64,000 nt of DNA from Sanderia malayensis (GCA_013076295.1 RQOL01000906.1:2728001-2792000), one strand, 5' to 3'. Positions 1 through 12,695 are shown, numbered from the stretch's first letter. A program made the numbers and translations. The notes: generated from the sequence alone by a model not told the origin.

Positions 1-16
1 AAGCCGCAAAACCTAC

Positions 17-1893
17 CTCTTTGAAAACTCTGTTAATTTTTTCTGTTTGGATACCAGATTTGGCACACTTTATAAAAAACTCTTTTAACATCTTAGCAAT
101 GGGAACAGAGAAAGTCTGATCGGAAATGCTGTCTTTGTCATAGAGATGGCATTCTTCTAACGAAAGTAGCAGAGGACCTGTGATAAACTTCCAATTCTCG
201 TCATCTAACAAGCGAGTATTTTTGACATCCAGAAGCAGTGTTGTTTCAACAGCCCACTTCGTAACATATCTGTTGTCATGGTGAAATGCCCGTGACAGAG
301 CCGTGATAAGCCATGACACGTGCAAGTGGGTTACTCCTAGAAATAAGAAAATATCATACACATTATAACTTGGTTATTCTTAAATGACGTTGTTATGAAA
401 TAAATAGGAATTGACACGAAATTTACCACTTGAATTGGCTGTACATAATTCTACAAGTTCCTGGACACTTGATAGTACTGGCAGCATAACATGAAGCTGA
501 AAAATGCATAAAATAAGTTGAAATAAAAAGTCAGATTTTAAATAGCTGGTACCTCTTATCAGCCCCCAGAATGGCGTTAATTTTTGTTACACAGCGCTAA
601 AAAAGCCAGCGTTCAAAATTTAAAAATTGTTTCAAAAATCAGAATCAATTTTCTGGAAAAATTTAGCAGCTCAGATAGGAGAGAAACCTGGGGGAAAACA
701 ATGATGAAATAAACAAGAAAATTGTAGCAATAACATACCTGCTTCTCTTCTAATGTTTCCATCAGCAATATAAATGAATTCAAATTCAAACTTGGGATGA
801 CACTTTGTTCATTCTGCTTTGCTGAGAAATCAACAAGACATTTCAATATGTAGACTGCTCTTTTACGTGTTAATGAGTCAGGGTGAAGCAAACCATTCTG
901 AACAAAACATGTAAAGTTTTTATCATTTCTTATATCAAATTGACTATTTTGACCACCAAGAAACTTCTTCAACAGAAAGCTGATAACTGCGTAAGGAGTT
1001 GTACTGCCATTATTTTCTTCACTGTGCTCTTTCATCCTCTGCCAAAGTTTCTACAAAGCAAACAACAGATGAAACTTTCATAACTAGCTAGAAGCAAGAA
1101 GAAGGAAAGGGATGATATTCTGAAAGCTTTGTCAGGCTCATATTGATTCTTAAATGATCATAAATAATCATACCATCTTATTCTGATCTCTATCAAGACA
1201 CATTGATACAATTTGTGATACAACAGCCGTTACTGTGTCATCTGCACCACATGTTAGCAGCTGTAACAAAGCGTCCATTAACCTGTCACTGTCAGTAATG
1301 TTTCCCTCTTCGTCACACGTGTTTAACTGTTGTTGTTGTTGTATAAGACAGTGTAGCAACCTCAAAACTGTAGATACTGGCATCGCACTGACATGACAGC
1401 ATTTCTTCATCTTAACAGAGACAAAGTCTCTAATCTTTTGCTCATTAATAGCGTGACCTTTTCTGCAAGCCTCGGAAAACGCCTCGAGATTGATTAAAGA
1501 AAATTCTAAAATAAAATGCCTGCATTGGCTTGAAATTTTGCAACACTGCAAAATGATTTTATGCATAGATTCAAATAGTGAATCATTTTCACTGTCTTTC
1601 TCTGCTGCATGACTCTTATGCAGTAATAAATGAACCACACCATGACACAAATTTAGCAAATCAACTGCAATGAAACTATCCACGTGGTCGGGCCTATCCA
1701 GGCCTAACTCTTCAGACGAGGGCCTAGCACCACCACTGAAACATAGCACATTTTCGCTTAACTTCTTTGAGTTTAGGAACTCCAGAAGTGAGCATAGTAA
1801 TTTTAAATCTTCTGCTGACGGTGCCTCGCAATTTTCTTCAATTTTTACGCTTAAAGCTTGCCATAAATTGCGTATTAAAGCAGGGCAGTCCAT
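17..1893 (-). CDS. TARBP1: TARBP1-like tRNA 2'-O-methyltransferase, N-terminal HEAT-like part (partial)
   Basis: Four exons joined in frame on the minus strand: 1893-1174, 1050-739, 496-427 and 336-17 (474 codons), running off the window's left edge. The Met at 1893 begins MDCPALIRNLWQAL. The product is alpha-helical and Leu-rich with no catalytic motif in this part. The stretches GLLHPDSLTRKRAVYILK and RAFHHDNRYVTKWAVE look like the N-terminal helical-repeat region of TARBP1, whose C-terminal SpoU domain methylates G18 of tRNAs; that domain would lie outside the window. It is divergent from the CHCHD7 gene with 84 bp between start codons. The repeat type and the order of exons are seen; the name is inferred from length, helical composition and remembered similarity. 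Another large HEAT-repeat protein such as THADA is the main alternative. Confidence 0.6.
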
Positions 1894-1977
1894 GACAAAT
1901 ATTGCACGTGGCGATTAATCCAGAAAGGCAGGAGGTGTACGTACGTGCGCATATGGCATATTTTGATAAAGTACAAG
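1894..1977. promoter_or_regulatory. Compact bidirectional promoter between TARBP1-like gene and CHCHD7
   Basis: Only 84 bp separate the two start codons, so both transcripts must start within or very close to this interval. It contains a palindromic E-box CACGTG at 1905-1910 and a TGCGCA core at 1946-1951, half of an NRF1-type site, a factor class known for driving mitochondrial and housekeeping genes. No TATA box is visible. The promoter role follows from geometry; factor binding is inference. Confidence 0.55.
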
Positions 1978-2271
1978 ATGGCTAGCCGAATGCAAAATCG
2001 AAGTGACCAGGAAAGATATTTTTGTAGAGAAGAATCTAAAGCTTCGATGAAATGTATGAGCGATTCGGGTTACGATAAAAGTGCTTGTAATTCTTATTTT
2101 GATGCTTATAAAGCTTGCATGAAAGAGTGGAATGCTTTGAAATCAGAAAGGAGAAGAAAAGGCCTGCTACCTACTCCTCCAATAGAAGACCTTCCAGCAT
2201 TGAAGTTGCAAAGTAAATTAAAAAAAGAATCACAAAATGAACTTACGAATGATCTGCCCGAGGATGAATAA
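1978..2271 (+). CDS. CHCHD7: CHCHD7/COX23-like twin CX9C mitochondrial intermembrane-space protein
   Basis: A single-exon gene of 97 residues. It has two CX9C motifs, CREESKASMKC and CNSYFDAYKAC, forming the helix-turn-helix CHCH fold that is oxidised by the Mia40 relay on import into the intermembrane space. The residues after the second motif (KEWNALKSERRRKG) match the CHCHD7/COX23 pattern, a small protein linked to cytochrome c oxidase assembly and copper handling in yeast. The Met at 1978 was chosen because it gives an N-terminus of normal family length; an in-frame ATG at 1945 lies in the shared promoter and would add 11 residues. An AATAAA at 2267-2272 overlaps the stop codon. The C-terminal tail is longer and more acidic than the human protein of about 85 residues. 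Confidence 0.85.
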   Translation: MASRMQNRSDQERYFCREESKASMKCMSDSGYDKSACNSYFDAYKACMKEWNALKSERRRKGLLPTPPIEDLPALKLQSKLKKESQNELTNDLPEDE

Positions 2272-2670
2272 ACAACTACAATACATGCATTGTGAGAATA
2301 GACTTGGACGGTTTCATAGATGACTCATTTTTATTCACGAATCTTGCATGGAATGCAACTAAGTTATATCTTTCATTGCTTTTTAAATTTAGATAAACAG
2401 ACAATTGTATAAAGTTAAAGAGTTTGCAACACACTTCGAATCATGCATATCATTTTTAAGCATTCTACTCTTTTTAACATTTCAGGACAAATTGGCATCT
2501 AAGAAAAGCAAGCAAATAATTTAAAAAATTCACACATTTGGTTTCCTACTAAATTTTCAACTAATTCCTACTTAAATACGATATTTAGACTAACAAACTA
2601 GCATATAGACAACAGAAAGATATTTGTGTCTGTTGTGACAACATATTCGCAACAGATTAACAAGAAACAA

Positions 2671-4711
2671 TTAGATCGACCATCCAGGTCGAACATGTTC
2701 ATAATTATAATGATCTTCGGGTTTGAAAAACTCTTGTAACATCTCTGGTTCAACTGCTTCAAGAAAGAGCGTGACAGTAGCAAGAGTGGCAGCATTGGTT
2801 GGAAATGCTCTGATTAATGTTGCATTAAATCCTCTGAAGAAGACTTTGTATCCTTCTTTTGCGTAGCTCTTCTTTGCACAATCAATTATTCCATTGTACA
2901 AGTTTTTGCCAATACCATCAGCTTGAATCCTGGTCTTGACCACGTCAATTGGGTAAGTGATAGCCCACGTGAGCATTCCACTCAGTCCCCCACATATAAA
3001 TAATTTTGGGATATTAAAAGTGCCAGAATTCGCATTTAAGTATTTACAAAGAGAAAAATAGGCAGCGAAATAGGCACCAAAGGATGGGACCTCTCTCACA
3101 AATGTACACAGCATTCCTCTGAAGCATCCTCGCAAACCTTCGTATCGGTAGATTTTCCCAATGCAGTCAACAGGATTGGAGTAGCTGAATCTGTCTGATG
3201 CTCTCAAATGTGACTTGAGTTGCTTACGAGATTCCCCCAGTCCTTGCAATTGCATGCGCGTCTTGACAAGTTCAATTGGACCGCACAAGAAACTTTGTAC
3301 GCCACCAGCCACTGCGCCAGAAATGAAATGACCTTTAACTCCTTTGTCTTTCAAACGTCTTAATGTGTTGCCTTGAACACCAAATATCACAGCATTAATG
3401 AACACCTGACCTACCAGAGGTGGTGCCATACCTTTGTAAAGTCCATGAATCTAAGAAGAAATAGACAAAGATCTGTAAGTTAGTGAATAAATGCCCATAT
3501 CAAACCGACATGGTTAAATTCAGTGCCTTGCATTTTAGAAATGGAGAACAAGAGGTCAGAAAGAAAATGATGTTAACAATCAGACAGGACCAAAAAGAGA
3601 CAGAAATCAAACTCACAGCTTCTTGCTTGATAATTTTTGAGAAACAATCAATTGTTCCCTTGTATCGTAAATTTGCACCATCTTGGCTTTGAAGTCTGAC
3701 CTGGTGGATAAAAATTCAACATGAAAATGATCGCAATAGTCTTCTAGCAACGTTTAAAATCACAAAATCTAAATCTCAAGTGCTGATTATAAAAAATATA
3801 CCTTCACTGTATCAAATGGATGTCCAACAAGAATGCCTGCAAAACCTGAAATGGATATAACAAATTTTAAATTTTAAATTAGTTATTTATCAAGAGTTCT
3901 ACAGTTGCAACAAAACACAAGGCAAGTCTTTATAAAAAAATTGTTATTTGCAAAATTTCGTGGGCTTAAAAGATAAAGCTGGTTAAGAGGAATTTGTGGC
4001 TTTTTTAACAATGCCACAGTAGCTGAGATAATTGGGGGGATTTTCAAGTTTAGACTAAAGTCTTCCATTCTTGTTTAGATGCTGTCGTCCTTTACCTTTT
4101 CAAAAGTTTACAAAAACCTGGTGAAAGCTCCTCAATATTAATTAGCTTTCTTTGTCAATGTCAAGAGTTCAATGAAATGTTCTTTTGAATATATTGTCGT
4201 CTGTTGTTCTAAAGAATTGTTATCTTATAAATAAAATATTAGAGGTTGCCCACTTTAAAACTTGCTGTCATAATAAGTAATAAAATTATCATCCTAGTAA
4301 TATAAATGAATTAAAATAAATATAAATTAAAAACCAATTTTTAAACATTTTAATAAAGGAGATCTTTCCTTGTTTTTTCACTATGAAATACGACACAAAA
4401 TCGTGAAAAAAGTGCAGACTTTAACTTAAGTTTTATGTTCAGCAGAAGGAAAGCATTTGAGTGACTACATTGAAATGAAACACGTAGAAAATCAGGTTAT
4501 CAAAGATATCGATACTTAAATGCAAAAGAGGGCTATCACTGACGCTAGCATGGATATTATTATTCACTTCAAGAAATTGTCCCAACCCAAGATTAGAGGC
4601 CTATACGTCGACATATATAGGTAGCGCTGACAAACTAAGAGATAAATTTATAAAATTGAAGGAAGACGATAACTTACCACCAAAGCAACCACCAACAAAA
4701 TCAAGGGCCAT
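2671..4711 (-). CDS. SLC25A29: SLC25A29-like mitochondrial basic amino acid carrier
   Basis: Complete gene of four exons: 4711-4678, 3845-3802, 3700-3617 and 3450-2671, giving 313 residues in unbroken frame. It carries three mitochondrial-carrier repeats with PxD/E-x-[VA]K signatures: HPFDTVKVRLQ, GPIELVKTRMQLQ and YPIDVVKTRIQADG. The start MALDFVGGCFGG and the strings FINAVIFGVQGNTLRRL and RAFPTNAATLATVTLFLE are typical of SLC25A29, an inner-membrane exchanger of arginine, lysine and related basic amino acids; the close relatives SLC25A45/47/48 are the alternative. The first exon codes only 11 residues. The gene is convergent with CHCHD7 (400 bp between stop codons), and a minus-strand AATAAA near 2329-2334 could end the transcript. 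Confidence 0.88.
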
Positions 4712-5975
4712 TCCAATTAAACAAACCAGTTTAATAGCTCTCTCCGTGGCCAGACGACAAAACCAAATTTGTTACTAGTAACTCTGTCAAAACTACCATG
4801 GCGAGAGAGTTGGTTAAAAATTTACGAGGAAGCATGACGCATTCCGTATCACGGGTAGCAGAAGACTGGGGAGAGTGTGGATACAATGGAATTTAGGGGG
4901 TGTGTTTGAGGTTGAACGAGGGGTTGAAATTGAGACAAAATAAATAATTGTGGTAAAAAATGCAATAAATCCTTCAGGCTATCCATGTTGTCACACCAAA
5001 TGTAATGCATATGCCGATTATTACAAAGAACTGATATTCTCTAAAAACGACAGCAAAATGCGTTTGGGGGGGGGGTCAGTTACTTTCATCCCAAGAGATT
5101 CCAATTTCTCGCAGTAAGTGTGATACAATGTTTTCAACCAGCAATTGCCATGCAAGATGACCTCAGAGAACAACAAACAAAGACGAACTTTAAAAAACAA
5201 AAGGACGTTTTGAGAATAAAGGAAATTTGCTATATGGCTCATTAACTGTATTACTTAGGTTGATTCGACGTTTTACAATAAATGTCAATTAAAACAGCTG
5301 ACGAAAATCGAATCAAGTAATTAAATTCTAAATCCTAAAATCAATGTATAAACGAAGGGTCTTTTGAAGCCTTCTTTTCTAGGGAGGTTAATAAACTTAC
5401 GAGGGAAACAGCTAGAAAAATTCTCATTGAAACAAGTTGATCCCTTTTACCAGCGAACGAGACCTAAACACAATAATATATCAAAATTTGCTAAAGAGCC
5501 TATCCAGTAGAAGCAGTGGCAAAAGTAGTAGGATAAGACTTCGAATCATATATCCAACAGTGCAATGGAGATTATTGTTAGAGTTAATTGACAAGTCGTA
5601 AAGAAGCGAGTGCTCAACACAGCCAGGGTATATGTATTATTGGTCAAGGATGGTTGACAGGTACACTCGCTTTGAAGTGTGATAACAATTCTTCGCTCCA
5701 ATGCACAATTACAAGAGCAAAGATGCAAAGTCACATGGACTGTAACTATCAGGTCCCCGGCGTCTTGGCCCAAAAAATGGTTCATCTGTATTCAACTCTT
5801 AACCACGACTACAACAGTGGAGATCCTGAAGTGAAATTTCAATTTAAGCGTCGAGTAAGGGAAGATTTATACTGAACAAGTGAAGAGAAGATGAAAGGCT
5901 AAGAGTCCACGTTCATGCATGTGCATCCACATAATATATATTTAGATCTGCTTGGATTTTAAGAAGAAACCCACG
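4712..5975. other. Intergenic region between SLC25A29 start and GALNT2 stop
   Basis: This holds the upstream region of SLC25A29 and the 3' flank of the GALNT2 gene. A G-homopolymer lies near 5066. An open stretch at 5588-5875 on the plus strand begins with TTG, has no recognisable domain and no codon-level support, and is not called a gene. No other feature seen. Confidence 0.5.
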
Positions 5976-8900
5976 TTAAGCTGTGTCGTTTTTGTCGAAA
6001 CTTGTCACGTCCATATTCCATTGTTGTGTGATGGAACTTTGATCGCAGTTATTCAGAACAAGGCCTTTGTCACTCTGGGCCTCGACACTGTCAATGCAGA
6101 GTTTTGATTGGATGTGAACAAGATGCGAATTCATATCATCGTGTTTCCATTTCTGAATAACAAAGATCGAAATAAGTGAACGGGCCACGGTCATATCTAG
6201 TGTAGATACAAATATAAACAATTGCTTTTTGATTATATACAAGAACATTGAAGGGGCAAAGAAATGGCTTCGATATGAGGGACAGGAAAAGAAGTCGTAC
6301 CTGGCTGTTATCTTTTTCATCGCATGGTAATAATTGAAGGGGTGTACCAGGTGATGGTTGCTTGATACTGAGACAAAGTCCCTCGTTCTTTATCTGATGC
6401 GCCTTTGTGATGGACCATTCCTTACAACAATTAAAACAAATTAAAAAATAGTAATGATAAAACAAAAGAGTGGAATTGCCGAATGAGCTTTCATTCGCTT
6501 CAGTAACAGATGATCATACCCCTTATCCAAATACAACCCAACCCATGATCCATTTATTTGGACCAATCATAAATTTGGCTAGATCCGTCCCGCTCCAAAC
6601 GATGGAACATATAAACGGGTGACGTCATGAACTGTAGTCATGGTTACCTGGTTGCCACCTTGGTTATGACATTCGAAAATGCCAACAGTTCCTTCTTCCC
6701 TATTCCCCATGGTATCAATGCATTTATCATTCTGTTTTATTGATCCGTAAGACAGGGTGTCGTCAGTAGGAATTCTGCAAAATAAATTGAATGCGATCAA
6801 AGGATGTGCATTGGATGTGATGGATTAGAGTTTGGATTAAGCATGATTGATAATAACTTGCATTAGACATGGTAGATTAAAGTTTGGATTAATCATGTTT
6901 GTTCACAGCTTGTATTGAATGTGATAGATTAGAGTTTGGGTTAATCATGATTGATCAGAGGTTCTTCAATAACTCAACGATTATTTTCTTAATTGAATAA
7001 CTAAAGTCCTTATAGGTGAATGAGATAAGAAATTCAAAATGAATACGAACTCGAAAACTACTTACTTGAGCTCTGGGTAGACATTCTCAACGTACCACTT
7101 GAAAGGTTTGCATTTCAGCTTCTTCCTCAATTGCATTCTTTCGGTTATGCTACAAGAAAAAAGCTCATGAGCTCACAATTCATAAACTCAGAATGTTGAA
7201 TGAAGAGTTTCGAGCATAACCGATACGGTAGCTCCACAAGACACCAACATTTATTCGAAGCACCAGTTGGATCAAAATAAAATCACCTTGAATAACAAGG
7301 TTTGAGGCAATGCATGGATTTGTATGTGAAATGGATGTGAAATTATGTTGGCGTGGATATCATGAGACAAAGTAAAAAAGGTCTAGTTAACATGTCACTG
7401 CATGTTACTACAATGAACCAGTACACCCAACATGACAGCACGCCAAAACGAACACTGGAAGATAAATTGATAACTTACTCGCCAAATGCTGAATTTCTTG
7501 CATATGGTACAGCTGCGTAGTAATATCTTTTATAGTCATCCATCCACACTTCAGCCGCCCTTCTTGTGTTCCTAGGAAACAAACGAACTTATAGCAACAA
7601 CAACAACAATCATAAGCAGCAACAACAACAATCATAAGCAACAACAACAACAATCATAAGCAACAACAACAACATTCATGTACACAACTGAAGTGAACAA
7701 GAAAGCACGTGGTTATATCCTGAACATCATTCAATGGAGTCTAGAATTCGTTATACTGGGGAAAGTTGGGGTGGGGGAAGGGGGCTATGAAACTTCTCAA
7801 ACTAGAGATTCGAATTTAGCTGTAATGTGTGCCAATATGCAAGACAACAAAAGAAAGATCAGATGTGATTTTAGAGAGCAAGATAAGCGTACTTTTGAAA
7901 AACGTTCATGCTGCCACCAGGGAAGTTATACGGATGACGATTTCTAAACACGTGTCCGACTCTTGAGCAGGGAATTATCTCCATGCTTCCACCGCACTGC
8001 CAAGCACGAAATGAAATCTCTGAAATCGGGAAATAACATTGGTTATACGAAGGTAGTTTTGTAAGTGGTGAACACTTTTAACAACAAATATATACTGTTA
8101 CTTCATGAGAGAAACACGATGCCAGCAGATTGACATCATTGAATAAAATACATTCGAATAATGATATATTATAAGAAATACCTCATACAATCTTACCTAA
8201 GTTCTCACCACCCCATACGTCCATGTTCATGTCGTATTTTCCAAGCTGTTCAAACCAACGCTTATCAATAGCAAACAATCCACCTGCTATCACTGGACTC
8301 CTGAAAGAAAATCGGGCAACAGATATCGATGAGAACAGAAAAGCAATTAGCAAGCAATTTTGCATACAGTTAAGAGATGGCATGGCAATTCAAGAATTGG
8401 AAGCTATGCAGCTGATACGCGCCTGTGGCCAAATCGCCCTTCAACCAAACGGATATTCGGCCATACAAGACAAATGTTTTTTAATTATGTACTGTTTTTC
8501 GTACTTTATGGGAGCTGTGGGGTCATTCTGGTGCGTGGCAAGAGCATTTGCGGGTAAAAAGTCCCATTTGAAGTTCAAATTCCAGCCAAACCCTGAAACA
8601 ATAAATAAAATCAACAATGAAACAGAAAAAACTAAACAAAAGCTGACAGTAACTAATGAAAAAATTGTAATTCAAACCTAAGCAAAACACACTCAAAACA
8701 TCGGGCAATTCGACTGTGAAATTGTACTCGAATTAATGAAAGAACAAATGTATTTCTGAGTAAATTACCTCCTCGCAAGTCAGACGATGAGCTCAAATAA
8801 TTGAAATTATCCATGCTGATCACGTCAATAATTGGGGATGCGATTTCTTTGCGATTCTACGAGAAAATAACAACAAACAGATAAACAAAAACTCGTAACA

Positions 8901-11183
8901 ATCTCTACCTCGATTTCACTCAAGTTTTAATCAGCTGGTCTGTAATGTGCGCGTGGTTCCATGTTTTAGCTATACTCACGTGTTTAATTGTTTGCATCAG
9001 TGGTTGAAGCCAGTCAGGGTTGCATTCACAATGACTGTCAAGAAATGTCAATACTTCACCTTTGGCGATATCAGCTCCTTTCACTCTGGAACGAATTAAA
9101 CCTACAAGACAAACATGCACAGTGGAGAATACGAATACGTGTCTGACGATGATACGTAAAACATCTTCAACAGAATGATCTACAATCAAAAATTGAGTGC
9201 AACTACCTTCGCGGTTAGTATTTCTTATCAGTTTTACTTTGGGAAGCTTTAGCAGTTCTTTACCATCATCAGCTATAAAAATGAACAGGAAACGCAATCA
9301 ATTATTTGGAAACGCAACTTGGAAACGCAAAATCGAATGAGGCACAGGGATGCAATGTAGTGAGTCTAGTCAAGTAAGGGCTGCCATGTCCTCCTCCACA
9401 GAAGCAAAACCTGGACATTGTGTAGCAAAGCATTGAGTTCAAGTCCAAACTGCAATGACAGTATTAGCAAAGCTGATGTAGGGGGGGGGGGATTGTTGAA
9501 TTAAATATTCATGAAGATTCATTATGTTATCATGTTTTGAAAATATACTTACGATTGTCACTGAAGTCGTCCACCATGATAATTTCAACAAGAAGATGTG
9601 ATGGACTCTTATTCAGCACACTGAAAAGAATTGAAAAATACTTTAACATCACAATGAGCAAAGTATTACGTGTGAATGTTTATTGAGTTGGATACTGATA
9701 TTTGAAAAATACCACAACATAGAAGATGCTAAAGATGGCAATGATAAAGAAGAGGTTCTCTGCCCAAAACTCTTTACAGAAGATGACATAGATGAAGATA
9801 ATGGAGATGAATAAAATGATGAAGAAAAAGTGCACAAACCTGATGACAGTTCTAAGCAGCGCTGATCTTCCTTCATTATGAAAACAAATAATGACAGATG
9901 TAGTTGGAAGAGAGATGTCATAAACTTTTGATCTGCATCTGTAAAGGAACAAAAAAATGAATCAATCAATCATTGAATCAAATCACTGAATCAATCAAAT
10001 CAAAGGCATCATTCAATTATAGTATTACAACATCAGTAAACTGGTAGAAAAACTTCATTCCATTTTAAAGATTTTAGTTGAAATGATTTTTAGGTCTGGT
10101 TTCTAGGTAACCGGTTTTCCTTGAAAGTAATTTTAAAATATTGATTCCTGGGTTCTTATTGAATTTTTGCAGCAAAGTGAAAAAACCTAGGTATCATTCA
10201 CAAGCAATATCTGGGAAATTTTATCTTTTGTGTTGGAGACTGTTTGTCTGTCTAATATTAGTTAAATAGACTCACAGCAGGTTATTTCTTCCACATAACA
10301 GTGCAAAGACATAGCACTCTTTGTTAATTTGTTAATGTTTCACAAGAAAATGAAATATGAAAATCATCCCAGCTAAGTTATTTTTAGTTTATAAAATAAA
10401 ATTGCAATACTATGTAAACATAGAAATTGTTACAGCACAGGTGAAAGGGAAAATGTTTTCCACTGAAACAGCAAAATATAAATTAGCCAAGCATATTTAA
10501 AAAACAACATTAAATATTCCCAGCCTTAATGCAATTGTAGACATTCTTGCTTTTAACCAAAACCCACAGGAAAGTACAAAGTTTCTTAAACTATATGAAG
10601 TTTTGAGTCTTTTAATGAAATTTGAAGCATATAATGAAGCAAATTCAAATCAGAGCAGATAGGAAAAGGAAAATATTTGAAACCTCAAGTAATTTAAATA
10701 AACTGTAGTAGGTAGATGAATCACAGAGATTATCTCAAATTTATGTTAATAATAACATGTAAAATTTGTTGATAATATAAATCGAGCGTTATGATATACT
10801 CACTTTCCATCTCTGACATCTGGCACCTCACGGTCAACTGGTAATTTATCGCTTTCCTTTTGATTATAAGCATTTCGTCCATATGCATCCTCGTCAGGTT
10901 TCAAAGCAAATGCATCAACATATGATCTAGCATCCAAATCTGATATTTTTCTCCTATCTACAACTTTCGTGACGTCGTTATCACCTTTATTATTGCTTTC
11001 TTCCTTCGGTTCACGTGGATGCTCCTCTTTTAGCCTTGCCTTTCTCCCCTTTACAACATATTCATGTCTAGATTTTTCAGGTTCAAAAGTCCTGTGGTGT
11101 TGTCCAATTAAGAAAAAATACATTCCACCTATCCAAACTATAAAAAGCGTTGCCACTGCAATACGATTCCTTCTTATTTTCAT
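5976..11183 (-). CDS. GALNT2: Polypeptide N-acetylgalactosaminyltransferase, GALNT2 type
   Basis: Complete 14-exon gene on the minus strand: 11183-10804, 9938-9840, 9620-9553, 9272-9207, 9101-8980, 8856-8769, 8592-8505, 8300-8197, 8019-7893, 7571-7479, 7149-7066, 6774-6648, 6420-6301 and 6152-5976. The phases close to give 580 residues (human GALNT2 has 571). It is a type II Golgi enzyme that transfers GalNAc from UDP-GalNAc to Ser/Thr, starting mucin-type O-glycosylation. A membrane anchor is at about residues 9-26, followed by a charged stem. The catalytic domain has [17 protein letters not shown], the metal-binding DSH in FLDSHCECN, and the Gal/GalNAc-T segment WGGENL. A C-terminal ricin-type lectin domain keeps three QxW-like repeats (GNQEW, NSQKW, TQQW). 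The stem string [19 protein letters not shown] supports GALNT2 rather than other paralogues. Confidence 0.93.
6814..6960. repeat. Degenerate tandem repeat, about 53 bp x 3, in a GALNT2 intron
   Basis: Three diverged copies of a unit built around GTGATGGATTAGAGTTTGG and TTAATCATGATTGAT lie in the intron between exons 12 and 11. No coding potential. Confidence 0.6.
7595..7674. repeat. 22-bp minisatellite (CAA)n-ATCATAAG, about 4 copies, GALNT2 intron
   Basis: A compound repeat in which four or five CAA triplets are followed by TCATAAG, repeated nearly perfectly. It sits just upstream (in gene sense) of the exon at 7571-7479, so length change could alter the distance to that splice acceptor. 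Confidence 0.85.
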
Positions 11184-11977
11184 TTTGCAAGTATCTAATT
11201 TGTTTGTAGAATAATCAATGGTCCAGTGTAATCTGCTGCAACAGATTTATTTCACAGTGAACTGGAAATTAATTTCTGCAATGTGTCGGGAAAATGTATT
11301 CCAAGATGAAGGAGAAAGAACAAAACAAAATCCAGTTCAAAGCAAATTGCACATTATTGTTGATGAAGAACAATACGGAACCGACTTTGCTGAGTTAAAT
11401 TGTACCAGTTGTTTGCAAAAATATGATAACCAGCCTTGAAACAATAAACTGTTCAGAAGACATCCAAACAACTCCAAAACTTGCAGTGCGCCATGTTAGG
11501 AGAATCCGCAAGAGTGACACGTGTTAGTATAAAACCCAGACCAGGAATGCGACTTGGACTAAGAGTCTGGTGACGAGGACTCTATTGCCAGCTGCATGAC
11601 GTAGGCGATGAAGTGTTCCATACAAAATTCCATTTCTTCACCTTTTTTTGTTTATTTTGGTTTTCAGGCAATAATAAATGGAGAACATCGACACAGAAAT
11701 TGATGCAACTAGCCTTTACCTGATAAATATCATTTTACATCAAAATAAGACAGACTTCAAATTTTACGAGCATTGTGAAAAATTTCAATAGATGGAGAAA
11801 CATGACAGAATATCAACCACTTGATATTGTGAAATGGGCCATTATAATTACAATCAAATTTACCAGACAGCAACTAAGAAAGGAAACCTCAATTAAAAGC
11901 TCAAAAAAATTATAAAAGCAAAACACATGATCCATAATATTCTTCAAACAATCAAAATTCAGTTAATATACATAATT
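11184..11977. other. Intergenic region, GALNT2 promoter side and PAM16 3' side
   Basis: The right end is the PAM16 3' flank and the left end is the GALNT2 upstream region. A 73-codon open stretch at 11218-11439 on the plus strand has no recognisable domain and is not supported as a gene. Nothing else seen. Confidence 0.5.
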
Positions 11978-12376
11978 TTAAGTTGTTTTTTGTTTATCAT
12001 TATCATTACTATCAGTTGATTTATCAGATTGTTCAGTTACTCCAAGTTCTTTGTCAATTCTCTCCTTGGCTCTGAATATTTTTGACTGCAGGTAGAACGA
12101 ACCACCTTTTTTCTTGTCGTTTATTGCAAATAAATAATCAAAGTTTTTCTCAATGAGTTTTGGATCCAGTTCTTTGACATTTAAAATCTCTTTTGCTTCG
12201 TCGAGATTCATTCCCATTAAACTATCCTTTGCTGCCTGCTTGCTGCCTTGTTGAGAACTGCCTGCTGCCCGTCTTGCTGCATTTCCACTCTGGAATTCTT
12301 GCTTCAAAGCTTGTGTAAACGCTCTTCCTACTATTTGACCACCAAGGACGATAATTTGTGCTATAAATTTTGCCAT
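11978..12376 (-). CDS. PAM16: PAM16/Magmas (TIM16), presequence translocase motor subunit
   Basis: Uninterrupted 132-residue gene starting MAKFIAQIIVLGGQIVGRAF, the very conserved N-terminal segment of PAM16. A degenerate J-like domain follows (MNLDEAKEILNVKELDPKLIEKNFDYLF, shown here only by its key parts: MNLDEAKEILNV and NFDYLFAIND), without the HPD tripeptide, as expected for this family. PAM16 pairs with the J-protein PAM18 on the matrix face of the TIM23 channel and restrains its stimulation of mtHsp70. The C-terminus is a hydrophilic Asp/Ser/Lys-rich tail of about 20 residues. The gene lacks introns in its coding part and is divergent from INO80C with 386 bp between start codons. Confidence 0.93.
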   Translation of the reverse strand: MAKFIAQIIVLGGQIVGRAFTQALKQEFQSGNAARRAAGSSQQGSKQAAKDSLMGMNLDEAKEILNVKELDPKLIEKNFDYLFAINDKKKGGSFYLQSKIFRAKERIDKELGVTEQSDKSTDSNDNDKQKTT

Positions 12377-12681
12377 TCTCGTATCTTCAACAGCTAAATG
12401 AGCCAGAAATCACCTTTATGAACAAATTAGGCCGCAAAGTTCCATAAATTAGGCTTACCACATGGGCCTAAGTTTCGTTCAGCTTGCAGAGAAGCACATG
12501 CAAAATTCCCTGTCTAATAATTTGTATCCTTCACAAAGTACTACAGCAATTGAAATTCGCTGAGATAAATAAGATAGTAAAAACCTTGATCTTCAAAATC
12601 TTTGTAGAAGTTTTCTGTGCAACTTCACAAAACACGTGAAATTTTCTAACATGTAAATTGTAATGTAAATGACGCAATAAC

Positions 12682-12695
12682 GACGCATGCGCGTC
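12682..12695. promoter_or_regulatory. NRF1-like GCATGCGC site between PAM16 and INO80C
   Basis: GACGCATGCGCGTC stands out in otherwise AT-rich DNA 68 bp before the INO80C start and about 300 bp upstream of PAM16. It contains the GCATGCGC core typical of NRF1 sites. Factor identity is inference. Confidence 0.4.

Noticed and set aside
5588..5875. 95-codon open frame between SLC25A29 and GALNT2
   Set aside because: Starts with TTG, overlaps an equally open antisense frame, and shows no recognisable domain or splice partners.
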